Shown here piece after piece: positions 34,469-42,771 of a stretch of 64,000 nt of DNA. The notes under the pieces are model-generated. The model worked only from the letters and a program-made list of their open reading frames with translations, did not search any database and was not told where the DNA came from. Every line of letters begins with the position of its first letter. Positions within the stretch are counted from its first letter, which is position 1. Origin of the DNA: Ilumatobacter fluminis (GTDB lineage Bacteria > Actinomycetota > Acidimicrobiia > Acidimicrobiales > Ilumatobacteraceae); contig NZ_SOAU01000001.1 in assembly GCF_004364865.1 (NCBI RefSeq), positions 3,628,001 to 3,692,000 of the forward strand, written 5' to 3'. The translations under genes and the position numbers were made by a program.

Positions 34469-34552
34469 AACAGAAGGGGTCAGGCACCTTCTGTTCCCCG
34501 ACCTGCCGGTACCCACGGTCAGCTGAACGGAAGGTGCCTGACCCCTTCTGTT
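34469..34552. repeat. Inverted pair of palindromic units in a divergent gap
   Basis: Unit 1 34469-34495 (AACAGAAGGGGTC...CTTCTGTT) and unit 2 34526-34552, 30 nt apart, inverted copies with one mismatch. Same family as 1987 and 21189. It lies between the 5' ends of pdtaS and the HD gene, so here it cannot be a simple terminator. Confidence 0.9.
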
Positions 34553-34581
34553 CCGGTCGGACGTCGGTTGCGGGGGTGGCG

Positions 34582-34587
34582 TACGCT
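34582..34587 (+). promoter_or_regulatory. -10 TACGCT, leaderless-type promoter
   Basis: TACGCT ends 6 nt before ATG 34594. Confidence 0.5.
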
Positions 34588-34593
34588 CGGGAC

Positions 34594-35196
34594 ATGAGCG
34601 ACACCTTGCACCAGGCCGCTGCGGCCGCACCGCGCGCCGCGTTCACCAGCTTCGAGGGATCGACCGCCGACGACTGGCAGCTGATCGCGTCGCAGCTCCC
34701 GGTCACGCAGGCCATGGCGGGCGAGAACGTCATCACCCAGCTCCGGATGCTCGAACGCGACCACGGTGGGTTCCCCGTCTCGCGTCTCGAGCACTCGCTC
34801 CAGACGGCCGCCCGTGCCGAGGAGGACGGACGCGACGAGGAGTACGTCCTGTGCGCGCTGCTGCACGACATCGGCGACACCCTCGCCCCGTACAACCATC
34901 CCGCCGTCGCCGCCGGCATCGTCAAGCCGTTCGTCTCGGAGGCCAACCACTGGATGGTCGAGCACCACGGCATCTTCCAGGGCTACTACTTCTGGCACCA
35001 CATCGGCATGGACCGCAACACGCGCGACAAGTACACCGACAGCCCGTACTACGAGTACACCGAGGAGTTCTGCGCCAAGTACGACCAGACGGCGTTCGAC
35101 CCCGACTACACGAGCCCCACGCTCGATCACTACGAACCGCTGATCCGGAAGTTCTTCGTGCCGGACGGACTGGCGGGCTACCAGGCCGACACCTGA
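34594..35196 (+). CDS. HD-domain protein (PhnZ/MIOX-like branch possible)
   Basis: 200 residues from ATG 34594; the start is fixed by the TACGCT at 34582. HD motif His67 in RLEHSLQ, His91-Asp92 in LLHDIGD, further His at 102, 119, 124 and 125 (MVEHHGIFQGYYFWHH). The spacing from the first His to HD (24 residues) and the HSLQ motif recall the diiron oxygenase branch of the HD fold (PhnZ, inositol oxygenase) rather than nucleotide phosphohydrolases. That assignment is inference. No signal peptide. Transcribed alone, convergent with the methyltransferase gene. Confidence 0.8.
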   Translation: MSDTLHQAAAAAPRAAFTSFEGSTADDWQLIASQLPVTQAMAGENVITQLRMLERDHGGFPVSRLEHSLQTAARAEEDGRDEEYVLCALLHDIGDTLAPYNHPAVAAGIVKPFVSEANHWMVEHHGIFQGYYFWHHIGMDRNTRDKYTDSPYYEYTEEFCAKYDQTAFDPDYTSPTLDHYEPLIRKFFVPDGLAGYQADT

Positions 35197-35230
35197 CCCG
35201 GCCCCGGTCGCTCCGACGACCCGGCGTCGG

Positions 35231-36466
35231 TCAGCGGTCGACGCGGAGGTACACCGCTTTCAGGTAGGCGCCGAACTCGAAGCCGATCGGATGGTCGACC
35301 GCGTGTTCGGTGCGGCGCGTGAGATGGACCTCGCGATGCGCCGACGCTGCGGCGTCGAGCACCGTCTGCACGAAGTCGTCGGTGGTGACCCGGCTCGAGC
35401 ACGACGCCTGCACCAGGGTGCCGCCGCGTTCGGTCACCGCCAGCGCCAGCCGGGTGAGCCGGGCGTACGCCGCCAGTGCCCGGTCGACCGCTGCCTGGTT
35501 CGAGGCGAACGAGGGCGGATCGACGATGACGAGGTCGAAACGCTCGTCGCGCTTGGCGAGCGTCGTCAACACGTCGAATGCATCGCCGACGGTCGTGTGC
35601 ACGGCGCAGCGACGCACCTCACCGAGCTGCCGGTTGTGGGCGATGTTACGTTCGGCGGTCTCGAGCGCCGGGGCCGACTGGTCGACGAGGTGCACCGACG
35701 TCGCGCCGCCGGCGGCCGCCGACAGCGCGAAGCCGCCCGTCGACGAGAACACGTCGAGCACGTCGAGTCCGGCGGCCATGCCGCGGACGAGCGCCCGGTT
35801 GTCGCGCTGGTCGAGGAAGTGGCCGGTCTTCTGACCGTGTACCACGTCGGCTTCCATCGTCAGGCCGCGTTCGACGAAGGTGACCGGCCCGTCGACGGGG
35901 GGCCCGACGATCACGTCACCGTCGGAGAGGCCGAACGTCTCCCCCGACGCCACCGAGCGCCCGAGTCGGAGGACGACACGGTCGTGTCGCTGCGTCGCCG
36001 CGAGCGCGTCGACGATCCGTCGGAGGTGCGGGAACCACGCCGGGGTGTAGAGCTTGACGACGAGGGTGCCGGCGTAGCGGTCGACGACGAGACCCGGGAG
36101 CCCGTCGTTCTCGCCGTGCACCATCCGGTACGCGTTCGTCTCGGGATCGTCGGCGAGACCCGAGCGGCGATCGAGCGCAGCGGCGATGCGCTCGCGCCAG
36201 AAATCGTCGTCGATCTGCCGCGGCGACCCCTGATGCAGGATCTTCACGCGGATCGGCGACGTCGGGTCGTACAGGCCGATCGCAGCGAACTTGCGGTCGT
36301 GATCGAACACGACGGCCAGGTCGCCGATGGCACCGTCGTGGCTGATCGACTCGATCGAGCCGTCGTAGAGCCAGGGGCTCCCACCCCGGATCTGACGCAG
36401 TGCGTCACGGGTGACGCGCACGGCCATGCGCTTGTCGGACGGTGTCGGCAGGTGGTCGAGGTTCAT
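35231..36466 (-). CDS. SAM-dependent 23S rRNA (cytosine-C5)-methyltransferase-like protein (RlmI family)
   Basis: 411 residues from ATG 36466, overlapping the upstream ATPase stop by 4 nt (ATGA). N-terminal PUA-like RNA-binding domain (about 15-95), then a Rossmann methyltransferase with the SAM loop VLDVFSSTGGFALSAA, acidic VHLVDQS and the catalytic-site motif LVIVDPPSFA; Cys in ASCSSRV near the end. These match RlmI/RlmK-type enzymes that methylate large-subunit rRNA. The tight coupling to two ArsA/Get3-like ATPase genes is unusual for this enzyme. Confidence 0.9.
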   Translation of the reverse strand: MNLDHLPTPSDKRMAVRVTRDALRQIRGGSPWLYDGSIESISHDGAIGDLAVVFDHDRKFAAIGLYDPTSPIRVKILHQGSPRQIDDDFWRERIAAALDRRSGLADDPETNAYRMVHGENDGLPGLVVDRYAGTLVVKLYTPAWFPHLRRIVDALAATQRHDRVVLRLGRSVASGETFGLSDGDVIVGPPVDGPVTFVERGLTMEADVVHGQKTGHFLDQRDNRALVRGMAAGLDVLDVFSSTGGFALSAAAGGATSVHLVDQSAPALETAERNIAHNRQLGEVRRCAVHTTVGDAFDVLTTLAKRDERFDLVIVDPPSFASNQAAVDRALAAYARLTRLALAVTERGGTLVQASCSSRVTTDDFVQTVLDAAASAHREVHLTRRTEHAVDHPIGFEFGAYLKAVYLRVDR

Positions 36467-37608
36467 GCTCCGAAGCTTCCGGTCAGTTCGACGAGATCGG
36501 TCAGGTCGTCGACGTCGCGGTCGAGCACGGGCACCGACACGACGAGCGACGACATCGAGGAGAGTTCGGACGAGCGCTCGGTTTCGCGCTTCGCCACGAC
36601 GGCGACGTCGTCGAATCGTCGCCCCATCTCGGCGAGCACGCGGGACACCTCGTCGGCGTCGGCGTCGATGTCGAGCGCCTCGGCCCACTCGTCGGATCGT
36701 TTCACGAGCTTGCGGGCCGCCTGCTTGGCCGACTTCGTGGTGAACGACTTCGGCAGGACCCGGTTGGCGATGATCGCGCCGAGGTGCAGGTCGCGGCGGC
36801 GCAGTGCGCGGGCCAGATAGGTGGCCTCGTGCGTCGGGGCCGCCTCGAGGGTCGAGACGACGACGAACGTGGTTCGCGGATCGCTGAGGATCTTCTCGAC
36901 CTCGGTGGCGTGACGCACGAAGCCGCGCTCCATGGCCTGGAAGAGGATGAAGAACTCGGCGATGTCCTGCAGGAAGCGGCTGCCGAGCACGCGATCGGCG
37001 ACTTGGTAGAACGGCTTCGACGCCATGGTGAAGAGCCGCGATCGGTACGGCACGGTGAGCCACTTGAGCAGTGTCGACCCGAAGAACTCCTTCATGCGGC
37101 CCGGGGCGTCGAGGAAGGCGATCGCGTTCCGTGACGGCGGCGTGTCGACGATGATCAGGTCGTACTCGCCCGAGGTGTGGAGTTCGTGGAGCCGTTCCAT
37201 CGCGAGGTAGTCGTGGCTGTGCACGAACCGGCTCGTGATGTTCTGGTAGAGCGGGTTCGCGAGCACCGAGTCACGGACCTTGGCGTCGGGAGCGTGGCGA
37301 CGGATCAGTTCGTCCCACCCGGCTTTCGTGTCGAGCATCGCCGCCCAGAGTTCACCGCGCGGCTCGACGCCGGCGTCGGCGAACGCGTCGTCGGGCACCC
37401 GGGTCGCCTCGTTGCCGAGCGCTCCGATACCGAGCGCATCGGCGAGGCGCCGTGCCGGGTCGATCGTGAGCACGAGCACCCGACCCTTCGTGTTGATCGC
37501 CGCTGCAACGCCCATCGCAGCAGCGGTCGTGGTCTTGCCCACACCACCCGAGCCGCACACGAGCACCATCTCCTTCGCCGCCAGGAGGGCAACGAGATCG
37601 GCGGCCAT
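36463..37608 (-). CDS. ArsA/Get3-like ATPase, partner 2 (Rv3680-like)
   Basis: 381 residues from ATG 37608, which overlaps the preceding stop by 1 nt (TGATG). P-loop CGSGGVGKTT near residue 20, IDPARRLADALG, switch motif LIIVDTPPSRNAI and an ArsA-type C-terminal region. The first Lys of the usual GKGGVGKT is Ser here, as in one member of the mycobacterial Rv3679/Rv3680 pair (BagA/BagB), an ATPase complex linked to stress tolerance and membrane-protein handling. Likely forms a heteromer with the next-upstream gene product. Confidence 0.9.
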   Translation of the reverse strand: MAADLVALLAAKEMVLVCGSGGVGKTTTAAAMGVAAAINTKGRVLVLTIDPARRLADALGIGALGNEATRVPDDAFADAGVEPRGELWAAMLDTKAGWDELIRRHAPDAKVRDSVLANPLYQNITSRFVHSHDYLAMERLHELHTSGEYDLIIVDTPPSRNAIAFLDAPGRMKEFFGSTLLKWLTVPYRSRLFTMASKPFYQVADRVLGSRFLQDIAEFFILFQAMERGFVRHATEVEKILSDPRTTFVVVSTLEAAPTHEATYLARALRRRDLHLGAIIANRVLPKSFTTKSAKQAARKLVKRSDEWAEALDIDADADEVSRVLAEMGRRFDDVAVVAKRETERSSELSSMSSLVVSVPVLDRDVDDLTDLVELTGSFGA

Positions 37609-38555
37609 CAGATGCGCCCCTCGAGAGCGTCGGCGACGAGCGCGACCACGCGCCGGCCGGTCGCCCGGGTGAACAACTCGGGCACGGTCACGATCGGGAC
37701 GTCGATCGAGTCACGCAACCGATCGAGATGACCGTCACCGATCGCCCGACGCGCCTCGGCGACGCGGGCTGCGTCGAGGACGGCGCCGGCACCACGACCG
37801 ACCTGATCGACGAGTTCGGCCCGATGGTCGACGAGTTGCTCGACGACCCGGCACGACTCGTCGTCGCCGAACCACGGTTCGAGCACCCGGTTCGCGACCA
37901 CGGTCGTCGGTGCGACGCCGGTCTCGTCCTCGAGTCGCCCGACGAGTTCGAGCGTCTCGGTGACCGGCATCTCCTCGGGCGTCGTCACGATCGCGACGCC
38001 CGTGACGACCGGGTCGTGGAGGATGTCGAGCATCCAGTCGGTCTGGTCGCGGACCATGCCGACCTGGACCAGATCGCGGATCACCTTGGGGGCGCCGATC
38101 TGGGCGACGATGTGCCCGGTCGCCTCGGCGTCGACCACGACGAGGTCGTAGCTGCGGATCTTGACCTCGTGGCAGATCTTGCCGACGGCGAGGATCTCCT
38201 TCACCCCGGGGGCGGCGTCGGCGACGAAGTCGAACGTGCGCGCCAACGGACCGATCTTGCCGATCAGGGGCACCTTGACGAACAGGCGGAGGTACTCGCG
38301 CAGCGAGTCCTCGGTGTTCATCGCCATGGCGAACAGATCGGGTTCGACCTCGACGGGGTCGAACCTCAGTTGTGAGGCACCGAGCGCGTCGGCGAGTGCG
38401 CCTTTGGCGTCCATCTCGCACACCAGGGTGCGACGCCCGCTGCGTGCGGCCAGTTCGGCGATCGCAGCGGCGGTCGATGTCTTGCCGACGCCACCCTTGC
38501 CGGTGACGAAGACGAGGCGTCGGTCGAGGAGCGAGTCCTCGACCTGGTCGGGCAT
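37608..38555 (-). CDS. ArsA/Get3-like ATPase, partner 1 (Rv3679-like)
   Basis: 315 residues from ATG 38555. P-loop VTGKGGVGKTSTAAA with the intermolecular Lys present, CEMDAKGALADALG, and the switch II region LVVVDAEATGHIVAQIG. It lacks the long C-terminal segment of arsenite pumps, fitting the Rv3679-type protein that pairs with the next gene. The two genes and the methyltransferase overlap end to end, so they form one operon. DUF3107 lies 7 bp upstream and may start it. Confidence 0.9.
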   Translation of the reverse strand: MPDQVEDSLLDRRLVFVTGKGGVGKTSTAAAIAELAARSGRRTLVCEMDAKGALADALGASQLRFDPVEVEPDLFAMAMNTEDSLREYLRLFVKVPLIGKIGPLARTFDFVADAAPGVKEILAVGKICHEVKIRSYDLVVVDAEATGHIVAQIGAPKVIRDLVQVGMVRDQTDWMLDILHDPVVTGVAIVTTPEEMPVTETLELVGRLEDETGVAPTTVVANRVLEPWFGDDESCRVVEQLVDHRAELVDQVGRGAGAVLDAARVAEARRAIGDGHLDRLRDSIDVPIVTVPELFTRATGRRVVALVADALEGRI

Positions 38556-38562
38556 GGCCCGA

Positions 38563-38793
38563 TCAGCCGCCGAAGCCGATGCGGCGGTCGCCGTCGGCCG
38601 AGCCGACCTCGACGTAGGCGATCTTGGCGGCGGGGACGCCGACGTCGCGGCCGCGCTTGTCGGTCACCCACAGCACGTCGGTCGCGCCCGACAGCGCGGC
38701 TTCGACCTTCGCCTTGAGATCGTCGCGTTCGTCGTCGGCGACCTCGACCGTGATCTCACGAGGGGCCTGCGTCACACCAATCCGTACGTCCAC
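38563..38793 (-). CDS. DUF3107 family protein
   Basis: 76 residues from GTG 38793 (VDVRIGVTQAPREITVE). Small alpha/beta protein with VEVADDERDDLKAKVEAAL and KIAYVEVG, matching the actinobacterial DUF3107 family of unknown function. The 7-bp gap to the downstream ATPase gene implies co-transcription. Its promoter appears leaderless: minus-strand TACCGT lies 7 nt before the GTG. Confidence 0.88.
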   Translation of the reverse strand: MDVRIGVTQAPREITVEVADDERDDLKAKVEAALSGATDVLWVTDKRGRDVGVPAAKIAYVEVGSADGDRRIGFGG

Positions 38794-38800
38794 GCCTCGA

Positions 38801-38806
38801 ACGGTA
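38801..38806 (-). promoter_or_regulatory. -10 TACCGT, leaderless-type promoter of DUF3107 operon
   Basis: Minus-strand TACCGT ends 7 nt before GTG 38793. Confidence 0.5.
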
Positions 38807-38911
38807 CCGGCTGGACGGACACAGCGGCACCTCGACCACAGCGGAGGTGATGGCACGAATCGTGGGTTCTGTGTCATTGACGCCACGCGACCGTGCGGTC
38901 AAGGTGGAGCC

Positions 38912-39898
38912 ATGACCCCGACCGCCACGCCGCACCGCGTCGCCCTGCTCGCCTACGACGGCATCCAGGGTCTCGACCTGGTCGGGCCGCTCGAGGTCTT
39001 CGCCGGTGCCAACACGGTGCTGCGCCACGACCACCCGGGTCGGCGCGGGTACGAGACGATCGTGGTGAGCGCAGCGGGCGGAGCGCTCGAGACCGAGAGC
39101 CATCTGTCGATCAACACCGAGCCGGTCGCCGGGCTCGACGCCGTCGACACACTCGTGATCCCGGGCGGCATCGCAGCACCCGCCGCCGCGGACGACCCCG
39201 ACGTCCTGGCCGCCGCGCGAGCGCTGGTCGATGGGTCCACCCGGGTCGTCACCGTGTGCACGGGCACATTCGTCGCTGCGGCGGCCGGTCTGCTCGACGG
39301 AGCGCGCGTGTCGACGCACTGGGCCCGAGCCGAGGCGCTCCGACGTCGCTTCCCCGACCTCGAGGTCGACGCCGATCCGATCTTCATCCACGACGGCCGC
39401 GTGTGGTCGTCCGCCGGGGTGACCGCCGGGATCGACCTGGCGCTCGCGATCGTCGAACACGACCACGGTGCCGATGTCGCTCAGATCGTCGCACGCTGGC
39501 TCGTGATGTTCCTCCGTCGCCCCGGCGGCCAGACCCAGTTCGCCACCTCGGTGTGGAGCGATCGCGCCGACCACGGCCCGATCCGCGCCGCACAGGACGC
39601 GATCGATGCATCGCCGGGCGACGACCATCGTGTCGCACTGCTCGCCGCTCGTGTGGGGATGAGCGAGCGACACTTCGTCCGCCGCTTCACCGACGACGTC
39701 GGCGTCAGCCCAGCCCGCTACGTCGCCGCCGTCCGACTCGAAGCCGCCAAACGGTCACTCGAGACGAGCACCGACACCGTCGAGTCGATCGCCCGACACT
39801 GCGGGTTCGGCACCGCCGAGACGATGCGGCGCACCTTCCACCGCCGGCTCGGTGCCAGCCCCGACCAGTACCGGCAACGGTTCCGCGTCGCCACCTGA
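38912..39898 (+). CDS. GlxA-family AraC-type regulator with DJ-1/PfpI domain
   Basis: 328 residues from ATG 38912 with GGTGGAG upstream. Residues 8-180 form a DJ-1/PfpI domain with nucleophile-elbow Cys116 in VTVCTGTF and LVIPGG earlier. About 220-325 is the AraC double helix-turn-helix (LAARVGMSERHFVRRF; IARHCGFGTAETMRRTFHR). GlxA-type regulators sense small metabolites through the DJ-1 domain. The next gene, 50 bp on, encodes a DJ-1-family enzyme, so the regulator probably controls it. Confidence 0.93.
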   Translation: MTPTATPHRVALLAYDGIQGLDLVGPLEVFAGANTVLRHDHPGRRGYETIVVSAAGGALETESHLSINTEPVAGLDAVDTLVIPGGIAAPAAADDPDVLAAARALVDGSTRVVTVCTGTFVAAAAGLLDGARVSTHWARAEALRRRFPDLEVDADPIFIHDGRVWSSAGVTAGIDLALAIVEHDHGADVAQIVARWLVMFLRRPGGQTQFATSVWSDRADHGPIRAAQDAIDASPGDDHRVALLAARVGMSERHFVRRFTDDVGVSPARYVAAVRLEAAKRSLETSTDTVESIARHCGFGTAETMRRTFHRRLGASPDQYRQRFRVAT

Positions 39899-39948
39899 TC
39901 CGCGCCGGTCCTCCACCGCTCACCCAACCTCCACCCGAAAGGCACCCC

Positions 39949-40593
39949 ATGGCACTCCAGGCCGTCATCCCCCTCTTCCCGAAGTTCACCGCCCTCGACG
40001 GCATCGGGCCGTACGAGGTGCTGCAGCGCACACCCGACATCGACGTGACGTTCATCGGCCACGAACGCGGCGAGATCCGCTCGGAGAACGGCTTCCTCGG
40101 CATCACCCGTGACGCCACCTTCGAGGAGATCCCGCACCCCGATCTGATCGTGTTCCCCGGCGGCGTCGGGACCCGTCCCCTGGTGCACGACGACCGAGTC
40201 CTCGACTGGGTTCGCACCGCCCACGAGACGACACGCTTCACGACGTCGGTGTGCACCGGGTCGATCGTGCTCGGCGCCGCCGGTCTGCTCGACGGCCTGA
40301 CCGCGACGACCCACTGGGGCGCCTACGACGCGCTCGAGGCCACCGGCGCGACGCCGGTGTCGGATCGGGTCGTCGAACATCTCGACCGTCGCATCATCAC
40401 CGCGGCGGGCGTGTCGTCCGGCATCGACATGGCGCTGCGGTTGATGGAGTTGCTGTTCGACCGCGTCGCCGCCGAGGCCAGCCAGCTGATGATCGAGTAC
40501 GACCCCCAGCCGCCGTTCGACGCCGGCGCCGTCGCCAAAGCCGGCCCCGACGTCATGCCCCGCGTCGTCGAGTGGGCCGCCGCCCGCGAGTAA
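39949..40593 (+). CDS. DJ-1/PfpI family protein, isonitrile-hydratase-like
   Basis: 214 residues from ATG 39949 with GAAAGG upstream. Single DJ-1 domain: PLFPKFTALDGIGPYEVL with Asp17 and Glu23, IVFPGGVGTR and nucleophile Cys102 in SVCTGSIVLGAAGLL. Asp17 plus this Cys matches the catalytic pair of isonitrile hydratase (InhA), which turns isonitriles into N-formamides. That activity is inferred. It follows a GlxA-type regulator in the same direction. The stop is 2 bp before a palindromic repeat pair. Confidence 0.88.
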   Translation: MALQAVIPLFPKFTALDGIGPYEVLQRTPDIDVTFIGHERGEIRSENGFLGITRDATFEEIPHPDLIVFPGGVGTRPLVHDDRVLDWVRTAHETTRFTTSVCTGSIVLGAAGLLDGLTATTHWGAYDALEATGATPVSDRVVEHLDRRIITAAGVSSGIDMALRLMELLFDRVAAEASQLMIEYDPQPPFDAGAVAKAGPDVMPRVVEWAAARE

Positions 40594-40595
40594 CG

Positions 40596-40678
40596 GTCGG
40601 TTGATGTCAGACATCAACCGACCGTCCCGAACGGTTGGCCTCCCAGACCTGGTCGGTTGATGTCTGACATCAACCGAC
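40596..40678. repeat. Inverted pair of 27-nt palindromes (GTCGGTTGATGTC type)
   Basis: Units 40596-40622 and 40652-40678, 29 nt apart, exact reverse complements and same sequence as the 12401 locus, in the opposite order (CAG-centred unit first). Spacer unrelated to that of 12401. Confidence 0.92.
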
Positions 40679-40697
40679 ATCGACCGACATCGGCCGT

Positions 40698-40703
40698 CAG
40701 AAT
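40698..40703 (+). promoter_or_regulatory. -10 CAGAAT, leaderless-type promoter
   Basis: CAGAAT ends 6 nt before ATG 40710. Confidence 0.45.
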
Positions 40704-40709
40704 GGGTCG

Positions 40710-41924
40710 ATGACGACGGGGGCGCTACGGCGGCGGTTGTATGCGCTCGCCTTCGTCGACGAGTTCGGTCCCGTCTACGCCGTCTGGACGCTGTGGTTCA
40801 ACGACAACGACGTGTCGACCGGGCAGATCTCGACGGCGTTCCTGATCTGGGCCCTGATCGTGCTCGTCCTCGAGATCCCGAGCGGCGCCCTCGCGGATCG
40901 CGTCGACCGACGTCGCCTGCTCGCGGCCGCCTTCGCGGTTCGAGCAGCCGCTCTGTCGGTGTGGCTGATCTGGCCGACCGTCGGCGGGCTGCTCGTCGGC
41001 ACGACCCTGTGGGCCCTGCACGACGCACTCGCCAGCGGGACGTGGGAGGCGATGATCCACGACCAGCTGACCGCGGTCGACGACGAGCGGAGCTATCCGA
41101 CCGTGATGGCGCGGATCAGTCAGTTCAGCAATCTGGGCGTCGCCGCCGGCACCCTGCTCGGCGCCGTCCTCCTCAGCGAGCGCGTCGGGATCGTCGTCGG
41201 GCTGGCGACGCTCGGCTGGCTCACCGTCGCCGCACACGCCGGTTCGATCTCGCTCGTCACGACGATGCCAGACGTGCGTTGGGTCACCGACACCGGCGAA
41301 CCCACGTCCTTCCGGGCGTACGTCGGCACCCTGCGCGCCGGCGTCGGGGAGGCGAAGCGGGTCCCGGTGATCGGCAAACTCGTCGTGCTCGGCGCCCTCC
41401 TCGAGGGCCTGTTCCTGTTCGACGAGTACGTGCCGCTGTTGTCACGGACTCGTGGCGGGTCCGACGGCGCCGCACCCTTGATCGTGTTCGTCGTCTGGGT
41501 CGCCCTGTTGGTGGGCGGCGAGATCGCCGCACGCCGTCCGGACGTGCGCGGCGTGACGGTCGGCTCGGCGCTGATCCTCGGCACCGGCATCACCGCGACG
41601 GCGTTGCTCACCGAACCGGTCTGGACGCTCGCGCTGGTGGCGGTCGGGTACGGGATCCAGGAAGTCGCGTGGATCCCGACCGACGCCCGGCTGCAGGAAC
41701 GAGCGTCGCCTCGGGTGCGGGCGACGGTCACGAGCGTTCGCGGGTTCGGGAGCGGCGTGGTGAGCATGACCTTCTTCGCCGTCGTCGCCGTCATGTCGGA
41801 CGGTGACGACCCGACACCCGGCCTCCTCGCCGCCCTCGTCCTCCTCGCCATCGCCGGCACGCTGGTGATCGCCTGGCTCCCCGGTCGGATGGGGTCAGAC
41901 CCCAACCGACCCTCCGTCGGGTGA
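40710..41924 (+). CDS. MFS transporter with repeat-derived C-terminus
   Basis: 404 residues from ATG 40710. Around twelve membrane helices; ALADRVDRRRLLAAAFAVRA is the MFS loop after TM2; short cytoplasmic loop around 180-200. Distant similarity to tetracycline- or sugar-type exporters; substrate not assignable. The last residues (from about GRMGSDPNRP) are encoded by the palindromic unit at 41884-41910, so an insertion has replaced or extended the original C-terminus by about 13 residues. Confidence 0.85.
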   Translation: MTTGALRRRLYALAFVDEFGPVYAVWTLWFNDNDVSTGQISTAFLIWALIVLVLEIPSGALADRVDRRRLLAAAFAVRAAALSVWLIWPTVGGLLVGTTLWALHDALASGTWEAMIHDQLTAVDDERSYPTVMARISQFSNLGVAAGTLLGAVLLSERVGIVVGLATLGWLTVAAHAGSISLVTTMPDVRWVTDTGEPTSFRAYVGTLRAGVGEAKRVPVIGKLVVLGALLEGLFLFDEYVPLLSRTRGGSDGAAPLIVFVVWVALLVGGEIAARRPDVRGVTVGSALILGTGITATALLTEPVWTLALVAVGYGIQEVAWIPTDARLQERASPRVRATVTSVRGFGSGVVSMTFFAVVAVMSDGDDPTPGLLAALVLLAIAGTLVIAWLPGRMGSDPNRPSVG

Positions 41925-41967
41925 GCGTCCGAGCATGCTGGTCGGTTGGGGTCTGACCCCATCCGAC
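41884..41967. repeat. Inverted pair of palindromic units, first inside MFS coding region
   Basis: Unit 1 41884-41910 (GTCGGATGGGG...CCAACCGAC) lies in the MFS reading frame; unit 2 41941-41967 is its exact reverse complement, 30 nt away. Convergent gap with the SufR-like gene. Confidence 0.9.
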
Positions 41968-41984
41968 ATCAACCGACCGGGCGT

Positions 41985-42710
41985 TCAGACGGCGGTGGTG
42001 CAGAAGGTGTCGCCGGCGGCGAGGCTCGACTGGGTGGTGACGTCGAGGTCGCCGTCGGTGAGTTCGCTCAGCATGCCGCGCACCATGCCACGGTCGACTG
42101 CGCAGATGACCGGATGCTCCGTCGCGACGTCGCCGAACGGGCAGTGGTCGTTGATGATGCGCAGCTGATCGTTGCGGCTCTCGGCGTGGGCGGCGAACCC
42201 GTGCGCCGTCAACGCGTCGGCGACCGCCTGGATCGCCGAGCGCAACGATCGGTGACCGGCTTCGAGTTGCTCGCCGCGCAGACCGGCCGCCATCGCCCGG
42301 CCGTATTCGGCGCCGACCTCTTCGGCCATCGCCTCGGCGTCGGCCGGCGACATCCGTGTGAGCGCCCGACCGAGCAGTGACAGCAGCAGATCATCGGACC
42401 GGACCGGGAAGTCGGTCACGGCATCGGCGACGGCGACGTACCGCTTCGACGGACGGCCCGCTCCCCCGCCGGCGACCTTGCCAGTCTGGACCTCGAGGTA
42501 GCCGCCGGCGGCGAGCTTGTCGAGATGGTGGCGAGCCACGTTCGGGTGCACGCCGACGTGACCGGCGACCGCCGAGGTCGTGGCACCCAGGTCGCCACCG
42601 CGATCGCGGACGTACAGGTAGATCGCCCGTCGCGTCGGGTCGCCGAACGCGTCGGTGATCGCCGACACGGTGGCGTTGAACGACGCAGAACTGGACGCAG
42701 AACCGGGCAC
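41985..42710 (-). CDS. SufR-like winged-helix regulator with C-terminal Cys cluster
   Basis: 241 residues from GTG 42710. N-terminal winged helix (FGDPTRRAIYLYVRDRGG; HPNVARHHLDKLAAGGYLE; a Gly-rich wing GGGAGRPSKRY). C-terminal domain has Cys190 in NDHCPFG, Cys203 in VICAVDRG and Cys237 in DTFCTT; the C-x12-C spacing followed by a later Cys is that of Fe-S sensing SufR-type repressors. It is divergent from mrp, an Fe-S carrier gene, which supports Fe-S control. Minus-strand TAGAAT lies 7 nt before the GTG. Confidence 0.88.
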   Translation of the reverse strand: MPGSASSSASFNATVSAITDAFGDPTRRAIYLYVRDRGGDLGATTSAVAGHVGVHPNVARHHLDKLAAGGYLEVQTGKVAGGGAGRPSKRYVAVADAVTDFPVRSDDLLLSLLGRALTRMSPADAEAMAEEVGAEYGRAMAAGLRGEQLEAGHRSLRSAIQAVADALTAHGFAAHAESRNDQLRIINDHCPFGDVATEHPVICAVDRGMVRGMLSELTDGDLDVTTQSSLAAGDTFCTTAV

Positions 42711-42717
42711 GGTCGAG

Positions 42718-42723
42718 ATTCTA
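42718..42723 (-). promoter_or_regulatory. -10 TAGAAT, leaderless-type promoter of SufR-like gene
   Basis: Minus-strand TAGAAT ends 7 nt before GTG 42710. A weak ACTA-n6-TAGT repeat (42723-42736) overlaps it. Confidence 0.5.
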
Positions 42724-42758
42724 CTATCCGCGTAGTGCAAATGCCGGGCGGTCGCCGC

Positions 42759-42764
42759 CAGAAT
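42759..42764 (+). promoter_or_regulatory. -10 CAGAAT, leaderless-type promoter of mrp
   Basis: CAGAAT ends 7 nt before GTG 42772; it overlaps an in-frame ATG at 42763, which argues against that ATG as start. Confidence 0.45.
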
Positions 42765-42771
42765 GGACGCC

